DNA of 64,000 nucleotides from NCBI GenBank assembly GCA_029202385.1, contig CP119314.1, positions 1,924,501 to 1,988,500 on the forward strand, given 5' to 3'. The stretch comes from Candidatus Sphingomonas phytovorans (GTDB lineage Bacteria > Pseudomonadota > Alphaproteobacteria > Sphingomonadales > Sphingomonadaceae). The position numbers and the translations under genes were made by a program. Below the pieces are notes generated by a model. That model searched no databases, was not told where the DNA came from, and worked only from the letters and a program-made list of their open reading frames with translations. This document shows, one piece after another, positions 43,062-50,740 of the stretch (the first letter of the stretch is position 1; each line of letters starts with the position of its first letter).

Positions 43062-44375
43062 ATGTCAGTACCGCCCTCACGTGCCGCCCTGGGCTTCTGG
43101 ACCTGTCTTGCGCTGGTCGTCGGCAACATGATCGGCTCCGGCGTCTACATGCTGCCCGCGACACTCGCCCCGCTCGGCTGGAACGGCATGATCGGCTGGT
43201 TCGTCACGATCGGCGGCGCGCTGTGCCTCGCCTTCGTCTTCGCGCGGCTCGGCGCGAAGCTGCCGCTCGCTGGCGGGCCTTATGCCTTCACCCAGGCAGC
43301 GTTCGGCCCAGGCGTCGGCTTTGCGGTAGCCTGGAGCTATTGGGTGCTGATCTGGGCCGGCAACGCCGCGATCGCTGTCGCCGTGGTCAGTGCCCTCAGC
43401 CTGATCGTGCCCGCACTCGGCTCGACACCGGGCCTGCCAGCGATCGCAGCACTCGCGGTCATCTGGATATTGATCGCGGTCAACATCCGCGGAGTAGCGC
43501 TCGCCGGCCAGGTTCAGTTCGTGACGACGGTGCTCAAGCTGGTGCCGCTCGCGGGTGTCATCATCCTCGCGGCGTGGCTGTTGCTGCGGGACGGCAGCGG
43601 CGCGATCGCCCCCAGCACGCCGGTACCGCTCGGCGCCGGCGCGATCGCCGGTGCGGCGGCGATCACCTTCTGGGGCTTTCTAGGCGTCGAATCCGCGACC
43701 GTCCCCGCCGACAAGGTGGAAAATGCAGCGCGCGTCGTGCCGCGCGTCACCCTAATCGGCACCGTGCTGACCGGGCTCGTCTATGTGCTTGTCTCCGGCG
43801 CCGCCATGTTCATGATGCCTGCGGCGATCACCGCAGCCTCCCCGGCCCCGATCGCCGAGTTCCTGGGTCGCAGCTTCGGGCCGCGCACGGCCGAGATCGT
43901 CGCCCTGTTCGCCGCGATCAGCGCTTTCGGCACACTCAACGGCTTCATCCTGCTGCAGGGAGAGATGCCCTGGGCGATGGCGCGCGGCGGCGTGTTTCCG
44001 GCCTGGTTCGGCCAGGAGAGCCGCTTCGGCACGCCGGCCCGCGCCCACCTCGTCTCGGGCCTGCTCGTCACGGTGGTGACGCTGATGAACTATGCCAGCT
44101 CGATGGGGCAGCTCTTCCAGGACATCGCGTCGATCTCGCTCGCCGCCGGCATGCTCGCTTATCTGGCGTGCGCGCTCGCTGCGATCCGCCTGCTGCCTCA
44201 TGACTTGCCGTTGAAGATCGCGGCCGGGATCGCCGCGATCTTCGTCGTGTGGATGGTCTACGGCCTGGGCCTGAAGGCCGATCTCTGGGGTCTCGCGCTG
44301 CTGCTGCTCGGCCTGCCGGTCTATTGGTCGGTCAGGCGCGGCCGGGTCACTTCCAGCGCCGCCACCGGCCCATGA
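43062..44375 (+). CDS. APC-family amino acid/amine permease
   Basis: A 437-aa inner-membrane transporter with about 12 helices. The substrate-binding helix 1 signature VVGNMIGSGVYMLPATLAPLG is typical of the APC superfamily (arginine/agmatine or putrescine antiporter type). FWGFLGVESATVPADKVENAARVVPR in helix 6 is also characteristic. The ATG at 43062 follows AGGGGAG. It ends convergently, overlapping the FAD oxidoreductase gene by 29 bp. Confidence 0.93.
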   Translation: MSVPPSRAALGFWTCLALVVGNMIGSGVYMLPATLAPLGWNGMIGWFVTIGGALCLAFVFARLGAKLPLAGGPYAFTQAAFGPGVGFAVAWSYWVLIWAGNAAIAVAVVSALSLIVPALGSTPGLPAIAALAVIWILIAVNIRGVALAGQVQFVTTVLKLVPLAGVIILAAWLLLRDGSGAIAPSTPVPLGAGAIAGAAAITFWGFLGVESATVPADKVENAARVVPRVTLIGTVLTGLVYVLVSGAAMFMMPAAITAASPAPIAEFLGRSFGPRTAEIVALFAAISAFGTLNGFILLQGEMPWAMARGGVFPAWFGQESRFGTPARAHLVSGLLVTVVTLMNYASSMGQLFQDIASISLAAGMLAYLACALAAIRLLPHDLPLKIAAGIAAIFVVWMVYGLGLKADLWGLALLLLGLPVYWSVRRGRVTSSAATGP

Positions 44376-45960
44376 TCCCGCGATCGGCGATGATCTCGTG
44401 CGCCGCATTATGCCCCGGCGCGCCGGTCACGCCGCCGCCCGGATGGGTCCCTGCGCCGCACATATAAAGGCCCCTGATCGGCGACCGATAGTCGCCGTGG
44501 CCAAGCACCGGCCGCGACGCCCAGAGCTGGTCGAGCGACATGTGCCCGTGCATGATGTCGCCGTCGATCAGCCCGAACTTCCGCTCCAGGTCGAGCGGCG
44601 AATGAATCTGCCGCGCGATCACCGCGCTCTTGAAGTTCGGTGCATGCTTCGTGACCGTGTCGATGATCAGGTCGGCGGCCGCCTCCCGCTCGTCGTCCCA
44701 TGACCGGCCATCGGGCAATACCGGCGCGAATTGCTGGCAGAACAGGCTGGCGATGTGCATGCCCGGCGGCGCCAGGCTGTCGTCGATCGAGGTCGGCAGC
44801 TTCATCTCGACGATCGGCTCGTCGGACCACCCCTTCACCTTCGCGTCGGCGAACGCCTTGTCCATGTAATCGAGCGTCGGCGAGATGATGATGCCGCAGG
44901 TATGATGTTCCGCGACATCCTTGCCTGGCAACACCGAGAAGTCGGGCAATTCTGACAGCGCGACGTTCATTCGAAACGTGCCCGAACCAGTCTTGAAATT
45001 GTCCATCCGTCGCGCGAATTCCGGCGTCATGTCGGCTCGGTCGACCAACTGGCGGTAAAGCAAGGCCGGGCCGACATTCGCCGCGACGATGTCGGCCGCG
45101 ATCTCTTCCCCGCTCTCGAGCTTCACGCCGGTGGCTCGGTTGCCGTCGACCAGCACCCTAGCGACCGGCGCCTCCAGGCTGATCTCGACGCCCATATCGG
45201 CGCACGCCTCGGCCATGAACTGGGTGATCGCGCCCATGCCACCAACACTGTGGCCCCAAGCGCCTTTCTTGCCATTCACTTCGCCGAACACGTGGTGGAG
45301 CAGGACATAGGCGCTGCCCGGCGTATCGACGCTGGCGTAATTGCCGACCACGGCGTCGAAGCCGAAGGCGGCCTTAACATATTCGTCCTCGTACCAGCTA
45401 TCGAGGAAGTCGCGCGCCGACTTCACGAACAGGTCCATCACGTCGCGCTGCGCCTCGATCGACATGCCGGCGAGGCGCTTGCCCTGTGCCGCAGCCGCCA
45501 GCAGCGCGCGGATGCCACCACCGGCATTCGGGGGGGTCTTGAGCGCCATGTCACGCAGCACTTCGGCAACACGTTCCAGCGCTTCCTCATATTTCGGGAA
45601 GGTGTCCGCATCCTTCCGCGAATAACGCGCAAACTCCGCCCAGGTGCGATCCTCGCCCCCGCCGAGCTTGAGATATCCGTTCTCGTTCGGGAAGAAGTTG
45701 GAGATCGTCCGCTCGATGATTCGCCAGCCGCGTTCGTGCAGGCGCATGTCCCTGATCACCTTCGGGCGGAGCAGGCTGACGGTGTAACTCGCGGTCGAGT
45801 TGCGGAAACCGGGGTGGAACTCCTCGGTGACGGCCGCGCCGCCGACAACGTCGCGGCGTTCCAGCACACGGACCTTCAACCCTGCGCGCGCGAGATAGAA
45901 GGCGCAGACAAGGCCGTTATGGCCACCGCCGATGATGAGCGCGTCGTATTTCTGGGTCAT
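44347..45960 (-). CDS. FAD-dependent oxidoreductase of the phytoene desaturase/retinol saturase type
   Basis: A 537-aa flavoprotein. The N-terminal Rossmann motif is DALIIGGGHNGLVCAFYLAR, followed by RVLERRDVVGGAAVTEEFHP (GG-doublet). The C-terminal FAD motif is GLYMCGAGTHPGGGVTGAPG. The sequence belongs to the bacterial phytoene-desaturase-like group that is not linked to carotenoid clusters; no other carotenoid gene is nearby. It is co-directional with the Rieske oxygenase gene, 98 bp apart across a REP element. Substrate unknown. Confidence 0.9.
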   Translation of the reverse strand: MTQKYDALIIGGGHNGLVCAFYLARAGLKVRVLERRDVVGGAAVTEEFHPGFRNSTASYTVSLLRPKVIRDMRLHERGWRIIERTISNFFPNENGYLKLGGGEDRTWAEFARYSRKDADTFPKYEEALERVAEVLRDMALKTPPNAGGGIRALLAAAAQGKRLAGMSIEAQRDVMDLFVKSARDFLDSWYEDEYVKAAFGFDAVVGNYASVDTPGSAYVLLHHVFGEVNGKKGAWGHSVGGMGAITQFMAEACADMGVEISLEAPVARVLVDGNRATGVKLESGEEIAADIVAANVGPALLYRQLVDRADMTPEFARRMDNFKTGSGTFRMNVALSELPDFSVLPGKDVAEHHTCGIIISPTLDYMDKAFADAKVKGWSDEPIVEMKLPTSIDDSLAPPGMHIASLFCQQFAPVLPDGRSWDDEREAAADLIIDTVTKHAPNFKSAVIARQIHSPLDLERKFGLIDGDIMHGHMSLDQLWASRPVLGHGDYRSPIRGLYMCGAGTHPGGGVTGAPGHNAAHEIIADRGIMGRWRRWK

Positions 45961-45977
45961 TCAGCCAACCATTCATT

Positions 45978-46037
45978 TCGAGCGAAGTCGAGAAACCGCG
46001 TCAGGCGGGCCCGTGGCCGTGTCTCGACTTCGCTCGA
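45978..46037. repeat. REP-like inverted repeat
   Basis: TCGAGCGAAGTCGAGA (45978-45993) and its exact complement (46022-46037) with a 28-bp loop, between the FAD oxidoreductase and Rieske genes. The same sequence type recurs at 47319-47394. Confidence 0.85.
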
Positions 46038-46058
46038 CACGAACGGGGTGGATCTCAA

Positions 46059-47261
46059 CTACTCCACGACTCTGGGCCGCCGGCTCCATCCGGGTGCCGG
46101 AGCGCGAGGCAACCGGGCCTCGGGAATCAGGCCCCGGATCTTCTTCGCAAAACTTCGCAGGCACACCTCGCTCGCCCCGATCGGACCGACCGTGTAGCTT
46201 TGCGACGCCATGCCCTGCTGCACGCGGGTGATCAGCCAGGTATCCTCGGCATTCACCGTCCGGTTGATCCGCCAGTTCGCGTAGCGCACCAGCTTCATCT
46301 CACGCCGGTCATCAGGCAGCGCGAAGGCCATCTCGCGCAGCACGCAGGTGGTCGGCGACAGCGGCAGCCACTGCATGAAATCGACCTGGTCGGGATAGAT
46401 GTCGAAGGCCATGTTCGGCCACAGCTTGTAATAGAGCCACAGCTTCTGCTGCGCCTCGGGCAGATGCTCGGCGCGAGGCAGATAGGCCTGGTACAGCCGC
46501 TCCCACCGGTCGTTCGAGGGCTTGTCGGCGAGATAGCCCGACATCTTGTCGACCCAGGGCTTCGCCTCGATCGCGTAGCTCTTGCCGAACAGGCGGGTCA
46601 GCCCGGCATGGGCGACCGGGATGTGCAGATTGTCCGAATAATTGTCGCCAACATTCTTCCAGTTCACCGTCCGCTCGCGCAGCCGCACCGGGCTGAGCGT
46701 TCGCATTTCCTCGAAACGATACGGCGCGATCTCCGGCTCATAGGGCGCCATCATCTCAGCGACCGACGGCCCGCCATTATCCTCCAGCCGAACGAACACG
46801 AAGCCGTTCCAGATCTCGATATCGACGGTCGCGAGGCCGTTCTTCGTCATGTCCAGCGCCGGATAGTCGCCCTTCATCGGCACGCCGGTCAGCCGGCCGT
46901 CAAGTTCATAGGCCCAGGCATGGTACGGGCAGACCAGCTTCCTGGCGCACCCCGCCGGCCCTTCGACCAGCCGCATCGCGCGATGGCGGCAGACATTGGC
47001 GAACGCGCGCACCGTGCCGTCCTCGCCGCGCACCACGATCACGCTTTCACCGATATAATCGAGCGTATGATAATCACCGGGCTTCGGGATGTCGCCGACA
47101 TGGCAGACGATCTGCCACGACGGCCGGATCACCCGAGCCACCTCGACGTCGAAATATTCGGGATCGGTATAGAGCCAGCCTGGCAGGCTGAAATCGGCGT
47201 CGGGGTCATTGCCCTCGGCCCCCATGGCTCCTTCGCCCGTGTCCGCGTAGCGATGCGCCAT
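46059..47261 (-). CDS. Rieske non-haem iron oxygenase, alpha subunit
   Basis: A 400-aa oxygenase. The Rieske [2Fe-2S] ligands are C91-x-H93 (VCRHRA) and C111-x2-H114 (CPYHAW). The mononuclear iron site is NVGDNYSDNLHIPVAH with His213 and His218. The sequence style (WQIVCHVGDIPKPGDY, ESVIVVRGEDG) resembles the glycine-betaine/carnitine/stachydrine monooxygenase branch. The ATG at 47261 follows GAGGAGG. A BetI-type operator lies just upstream, and a reductase is not encoded nearby. Confidence 0.92.
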   Translation of the reverse strand: MAHRYADTGEGAMGAEGNDPDADFSLPGWLYTDPEYFDVEVARVIRPSWQIVCHVGDIPKPGDYHTLDYIGESVIVVRGEDGTVRAFANVCRHRAMRLVEGPAGCARKLVCPYHAWAYELDGRLTGVPMKGDYPALDMTKNGLATVDIEIWNGFVFVRLEDNGGPSVAEMMAPYEPEIAPYRFEEMRTLSPVRLRERTVNWKNVGDNYSDNLHIPVAHAGLTRLFGKSYAIEAKPWVDKMSGYLADKPSNDRWERLYQAYLPRAEHLPEAQQKLWLYYKLWPNMAFDIYPDQVDFMQWLPLSPTTCVLREMAFALPDDRREMKLVRYANWRINRTVNAEDTWLITRVQQGMASQSYTVGPIGASEVCLRSFAKKIRGLIPEARLPRAPAPGWSRRPRVVE

Positions 47262-47276
47262 GCCGGCCTCCTCTGC

Positions 47277-47298
47277 TTGTTGGACGATCGTATAACAA
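47277..47298. promoter_or_regulatory. TetR (BetI-like) operator
   Basis: A 22-bp dyad: TTGTT and AACAA flank a perfect ACGATCGT core (47284-47291), with 18 of 22 bases paired. It lies 16 bp upstream of the Rieske start and between it and the divergent TetR gene. It resembles the BetI binding site, whose core is also ACGATCGT-like. Confidence 0.7.
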
Positions 47299-47318
47299 CG
47301 TTGCGCAAGACGCAACCA

Positions 47319-47394
47319 CCGTTCGTTTCGGATGAGTCGAGAAATTAGGACCAGCTCAGCGCAATTGTTTCTCGACTTCGCCCGGCACGAACGG
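47319..47394. repeat. REP-like element
   Basis: CCGTTCGTTTCGGATGAGTCGAGA and the closing TCTCGACTTCGCCCGGCACGAACGG are imperfect inverted arms, the same family as 45978-46037. It occupies most of the space upstream of the TetR start and includes part of what would be an N-terminal extension of that gene. Confidence 0.7.
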
Positions 47395-47406
47395 GAGAAG
47401 GGGCGC

Positions 47407-48009
47407 GTGCACAAACCCGCCTTCACCCGCGCCGAACCCGATGCGCGCCGCCTCAGCCTGATCGAAGCGACGGCGCGCGTGCTCGCGAGCCATGGCGCGG
47501 CCGGCGTGTCGGTACGGACGATCTCCGCGGAGGCCGGCGTATCGTCCGGCCTGCTTGGTCATTATTTCGACGGCATCGATGCGCTGATCGCCGCAACCTA
47601 TGCCCATGTCGATGCGCAGGTCTCCGCTGCCTTCGAAGCCGCCATGGCGGCCGCCGGAACGGAACCCCGCGCCCGCCTGCTCGCCCATGTCACCACCAGC
47701 TTCACGCCCCCGATCGCCGATCCCGGGCTGCTCTCGACCTGGATCGCCTTCTGGAGCCTGGTGAAGAGCAACGCCGACATCGCCGGCCTGCACCGAGACC
47801 TCTACGCGGCGTACCGGCGTGACCTCGAAAGCCTGCTCGCCGCCTGCGGCGTTCCCGAACCCGACCGCCGCCTTGCCGCGATCGGCATCAGCGCGATCGT
47901 CGACGGGTTATGGCTTGAACTCTGCCTCGCGCCCGACGCCTTCACGCCCGCCGAGGCAAGCGCGATCGCTGAGCGGCACATCGACGCGCTGCTTCAGATC
48001 CGGCGATGA
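47407..48009 (+). CDS. TetR-family regulator (BetI-like)
   Basis: A 200-aa repressor. Helix-turn-helix: LIEATARVLASHGAAGVSVR and TISAEAGVSSGLLGHYFDG. The C-terminal domain STWIAFWSLVKSNADIAGLH and DGLWLELCL resemble BetI. The GTG at 47407 after GGGAGAAGGGG is chosen since longer frames read through a REP element. Divergent from the Rieske gene with a strong dyad between them, so it probably represses that operon and itself. Confidence 0.9.
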   Translation: MHKPAFTRAEPDARRLSLIEATARVLASHGAAGVSVRTISAEAGVSSGLLGHYFDGIDALIAATYAHVDAQVSAAFEAAMAAAGTEPRARLLAHVTTSFTPPIADPGLLSTWIAFWSLVKSNADIAGLHRDLYAAYRRDLESLLAACGVPEPDRRLAAIGISAIVDGLWLELCLAPDAFTPAEASAIAERHIDALLQIRR

Positions 48010-48107
48010 GAAAGAGGCGAGAGCCGGTTTCCCGTCACTACCATCGCGTCGATAGAGTGCGTTGTGCAGCGATTGAATCGAAGCCCCTGATGCGTCGCGC
48101 CTGTTGG

Positions 48108-48133
48108 AAATGTCAGGAGGGTCACTGACATTT
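48108..48133. terminator. Hairpin after the TetR gene
   Basis: AAATGTCA (48108-48115) and TGACATTT (48126-48133) form an 8-bp stem with a 10-nt loop, followed by T and a TTGCCTTG stretch. It may act as a terminator for the plus-strand TetR gene. Confidence 0.45.
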
Positions 48134-48200
48134 TGCCTTGCTTCCAGCAAGCTTGCATTCAATATTCACTTTATTATCAGATAGATAATTGAATTTCGCT

Positions 48201-48236
48201 CACATGGCGGCTGACGAAAATGTCAGCCGCCATGTG
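48201..48236. terminator. Perfect 15-bp stem-loop between convergent genes
   Basis: CACATGGCGGCTGAC / GTCAGCCGCCATGTG with a 6-nt loop (GAAAAT), between convergent TetR and O-methyltransferase genes. There is no T-run on either side, so it may be a transcript-protecting structure rather than an intrinsic terminator. Confidence 0.6.
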
Positions 48237-48294
48237 ACACACCACGCGATCCCGTCGGCGAGCGGGCGTTTCCGTTCGGCCGTATCGAGGCACC

Positions 48295-48960
48295 TCACGC
48301 GAGACGGATCGACAATTCGACATCGTCGGTAAACGGCATCGACCAATAGCCGTTCTCGGGCGAGCTGACTCGCTCAAGATAGTCGGGGCAATAATCAGTA
48401 TTGTCGGCGATGATCACCGCGCCCGGCCGCAGGCGGCTTTCGACCAGTGCCAGCACATCCATGTACAGCGACTTGGCGCCATCGAGCAGCAGCAGGTCGA
48501 CCGTTTCGGGCAGATCGGACGCCAGTGTCTCCAGCGCGTCACCTTCGCGAAACTCGACAAGGTCCGACAAGCCACCAGCGGCAAGGTTCTCCCTGGCCCT
48601 GGCCAGCTTCGACGGTTCGAATTCGGAGGTGATGAGCCGCCCGCCGCCATTGTCCCGCAGCGCAGCCGCGAGGTGAAGCGTCGACAGGCCGAACGAGGTG
48701 CCGAACTCAACGATCGATCGGGCATTGCCCGCGCGGGCCAGCATGTAGAGAAGCTTGCCGGTCTCGCGCGAAACGGGGAGCGCGAACTCCTTCAACTGGC
48801 CGTAAAGCTCTCGGTAGCCAGTCTTGCTCGCCATGAGCCGGCGGCGTTCCTCGCCCGACAGGGAGGCAAAGGCAGGGCTCGCCATCGGAGAGGCGGCCTC
48901 GGCCTCAGCGAACAGGCGATCGAGCAGCGGCGCCACAGGCGCGCTGGTGAGGATAGTCAT
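48295..48960 (-). CDS. SAM-dependent O-methyltransferase
   Basis: A 221-aa class I methyltransferase. SAM-binding motif I is SIVEFGTSFGLSTLHLAAAL, motif II is GRLITSEFEPSKLARAREN, and DLLLLDGAKSLYMDVLALVE with GAVIIADNTDY matches the catechol-type O-methyltransferase group. The substrate is unknown. It is divergent from a TetR gene 90 bp away, which carries ACTAGT-centred symmetry near 49009-49014, so the TetR may control it. Confidence 0.88.
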   Translation of the reverse strand: MTILTSAPVAPLLDRLFAEAEAASPMASPAFASLSGEERRRLMASKTGYRELYGQLKEFALPVSRETGKLLYMLARAGNARSIVEFGTSFGLSTLHLAAALRDNGGGRLITSEFEPSKLARARENLAAGGLSDLVEFREGDALETLASDLPETVDLLLLDGAKSLYMDVLALVESRLRPGAVIIADNTDYCPDYLERVSSPENGYWSMPFTDDVELSIRLA

Positions 48961-49050
48961 CGATTTTCTCCAGTTTCGAGCAGGTGTTTGCTCGCCCGAA
49001 TAAATACGACTAGTTCGTCATGTTTCCTATTCGCATTGGTCAAGCCGCAC

Positions 49051-49683
49051 ATGACGACCCGACACAGCGCCCGCGTCTCCTCGCGCAAGCAGCCAAAACA
49101 GGCCCGCTCGAACGACCTCGTCGCGGCGGTGCTCAATGCCGCTGTTCAGGTTTTGGCGGCCGAGGGCGCGCAGCGATTCACCACCGCCCGGGTGGCGGAG
49201 CGCGCCGGTGTGAGCGTCGGCTCGCTCTATCAATATTTTCCCAACAAGGCCGCGATCCTGTTCCGACTGCAAAGCGACGAGTGGCGCACGACCAGCAACA
49301 TGCTGCGCACTATCCTGGAGGACGCCTCGAACCCGCCGCTCGAACGCCTGCGCATCCTGGTACATGCCTTCCTCCGCTCGGAGTGCGAGGAGGCGCAGAT
49401 CCGCGGTGCGCTCAACGACGCGGCACCGCTCTATCGCGATGCGCCCGAGGCGATCGACACCCGCGCGGCCAGCGCCCAGATCTTCCAGTCGTTTCTGCAC
49501 GAGGTGCTGCCGGATGCCACCGAGGACGCGCGATCACTGGCAAGCGATCTGATCGAGACGACGCTGAGCGAGGTGGGCAGCAGCTTTTCAGCGACACCAC
49601 GCACGACGGCGGAGATCGACGCCTATGCGGGTGCGCTGGCTGATATGTTGTGCGCATATGTGGAGCGGTTGATCAGCGCCTGA
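49051..49683 (+). CDS. TetR-family regulator
   Basis: A 210-aa regulator with the DNA-binding domain VLNAAVQVLAAEGAQRFTTA and RVAERAGVSVGSLYQYFPNK. The C-terminal ligand domain is of the AefR/TetR_C type (LHEVLPDATEDARSLASDLI). The ATG at 49051 is selected over a longer frame that crosses the divergent methyltransferase gene. Likely local regulator of that gene. Confidence 0.9.
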   Translation: MTTRHSARVSSRKQPKQARSNDLVAAVLNAAVQVLAAEGAQRFTTARVAERAGVSVGSLYQYFPNKAAILFRLQSDEWRTTSNMLRTILEDASNPPLERLRILVHAFLRSECEEAQIRGALNDAAPLYRDAPEAIDTRAASAQIFQSFLHEVLPDATEDARSLASDLIETTLSEVGSSFSATPRTTAEIDAYAGALADMLCAYVERLISA

Positions 49684-49722
49684 GATCATGCCCCCTCAGC
49701 GAACGTTCTGCGGCGCATATAT

Positions 49723-50631
49723 TCAACGCTCGCTCGCGGCATCAATCTCAGCCTCCATTGGCGCGCCAGCGACCGATGACGGAGAGCCCTCCATCGCAAT
49801 CAACATCTGACCAAAGGCATGGGCAACTTGCGACTTGCCACCGTTGCTCCAGATCAGCATGAAATCGGCGTCGGGTAGTGCCGGCAGGCCATATTCACCA
49901 TCGATGACCCTCATTCCCGGCTCGAGATCTTCCCGCATCAGCACCGCGATGGCCAGACCGGATCGCACCGCCGCCCGCAGCCCCTGCTCGCTGGGCGACG
50001 TGAAGGCGATATGCCACGGGATCGGCGCACTCTCCAGCGCAGCAACGCCCAACTGCCGGTTGATGCAATTTGGCGGGTGAAAAGCGAGTGGCAGGGACGC
50101 GCCGCGCGGAAGCGCGAAACTATCAGCCGCCACCCAGGCGAATTGCGTCCGGCGCAGCCTGATACCCCCCTCACCGCCGGCGATCGACAACGCAACCGCG
50201 AGGTCCAGCTCTCCGGCGGCCACCATCGTCGCCAGATCCAGGTAACAGCTTACATGAACATCGAGCCTTACCGCGGGAAAGGCCCGGGCGAATTGGCACA
50301 GGAGCATCGGCAGCCGTTCTCCCATGAACGTCTCGGGGGCGCCGAAACGCACTATTCCCGAAACGGAGGATTGGCGAAAACGCAGCGCCAGCGCGTCGTG
50401 GCCCGCAAGAATCTGACGCGCATGATGGAGCAGGTCCTGGCCGTCCTCGGTCAGCCTCAACTGACGCGTCGTGCGGGACATTAGCGGTCGCCCGACCTGT
50501 TCCTCCAATCGCCTGATTTGATGACTAACCGCTGACTGGGTGAGGTTCAGTCGCCGTGCGGCACGGGTAAAGCCGCCAGCTTCGGTGACCGCGACAAAAG
50601 CGCGCAACAGAACCGGCTCGATATCCATCAC
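49723..50631 (-). CDS. LysR-family regulator
   Basis: A 302-aa LTTR. Helix-turn-helix: LLRAFVAVTEAGGFTRAARR and LTQSAVSHQIRRLEEQVGR. The effector domain extends to about residue 285, followed by an Ala/Ser-rich tail. It is divergent from the MFS exporter gene with 109 bp between them, where TTAATGA-N4-TCATAA (50638-50654) forms an LTTR-like dyad. It probably activates or represses the exporter. Confidence 0.92.
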   Translation of the reverse strand: MMDIEPVLLRAFVAVTEAGGFTRAARRLNLTQSAVSHQIRRLEEQVGRPLMSRTTRQLRLTEDGQDLLHHARQILAGHDALALRFRQSSVSGIVRFGAPETFMGERLPMLLCQFARAFPAVRLDVHVSCYLDLATMVAAGELDLAVALSIAGGEGGIRLRRTQFAWVAADSFALPRGASLPLAFHPPNCINRQLGVAALESAPIPWHIAFTSPSEQGLRAAVRSGLAIAVLMREDLEPGMRVIDGEYGLPALPDADFMLIWSNGGKSQVAHAFGQMLIAMEGSPSSVAGAPMEAEIDAASER

Positions 50632-50740
50632 TCCACATTAATGAGAGATCATAATAATTCCCAGAAAATAAAATCATTTCCGTCATGGGTTATGCACCGC
50701 CAGATACCAGGCCGAATTTCCCAGTCCCGGAAGGCCAATC

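Noticed and set aside
38580..44375. A single plus-strand open frame of 1931 codons
   Set aside because: Only the last 437 codons (43062-44375) are a real gene, the APC permease. The rest is antisense to the TBDR and sulfotransferase genes and is long only because of the high GC content.
44347..45960. Carotenoid biosynthesis gene (crtI)
   Set aside because: The protein has the phytoene-desaturase fold, but no other crt gene is nearby and the neighbours are a Rieske oxygenase and a permease, so a carotenoid role is not supported.
47332..47406. Upstream start of the BetI-like TetR gene
   Set aside because: The extra 25 codons lie inside a REP-like element, whereas the GTG at 47407 has a strong purine-rich ribosome site.
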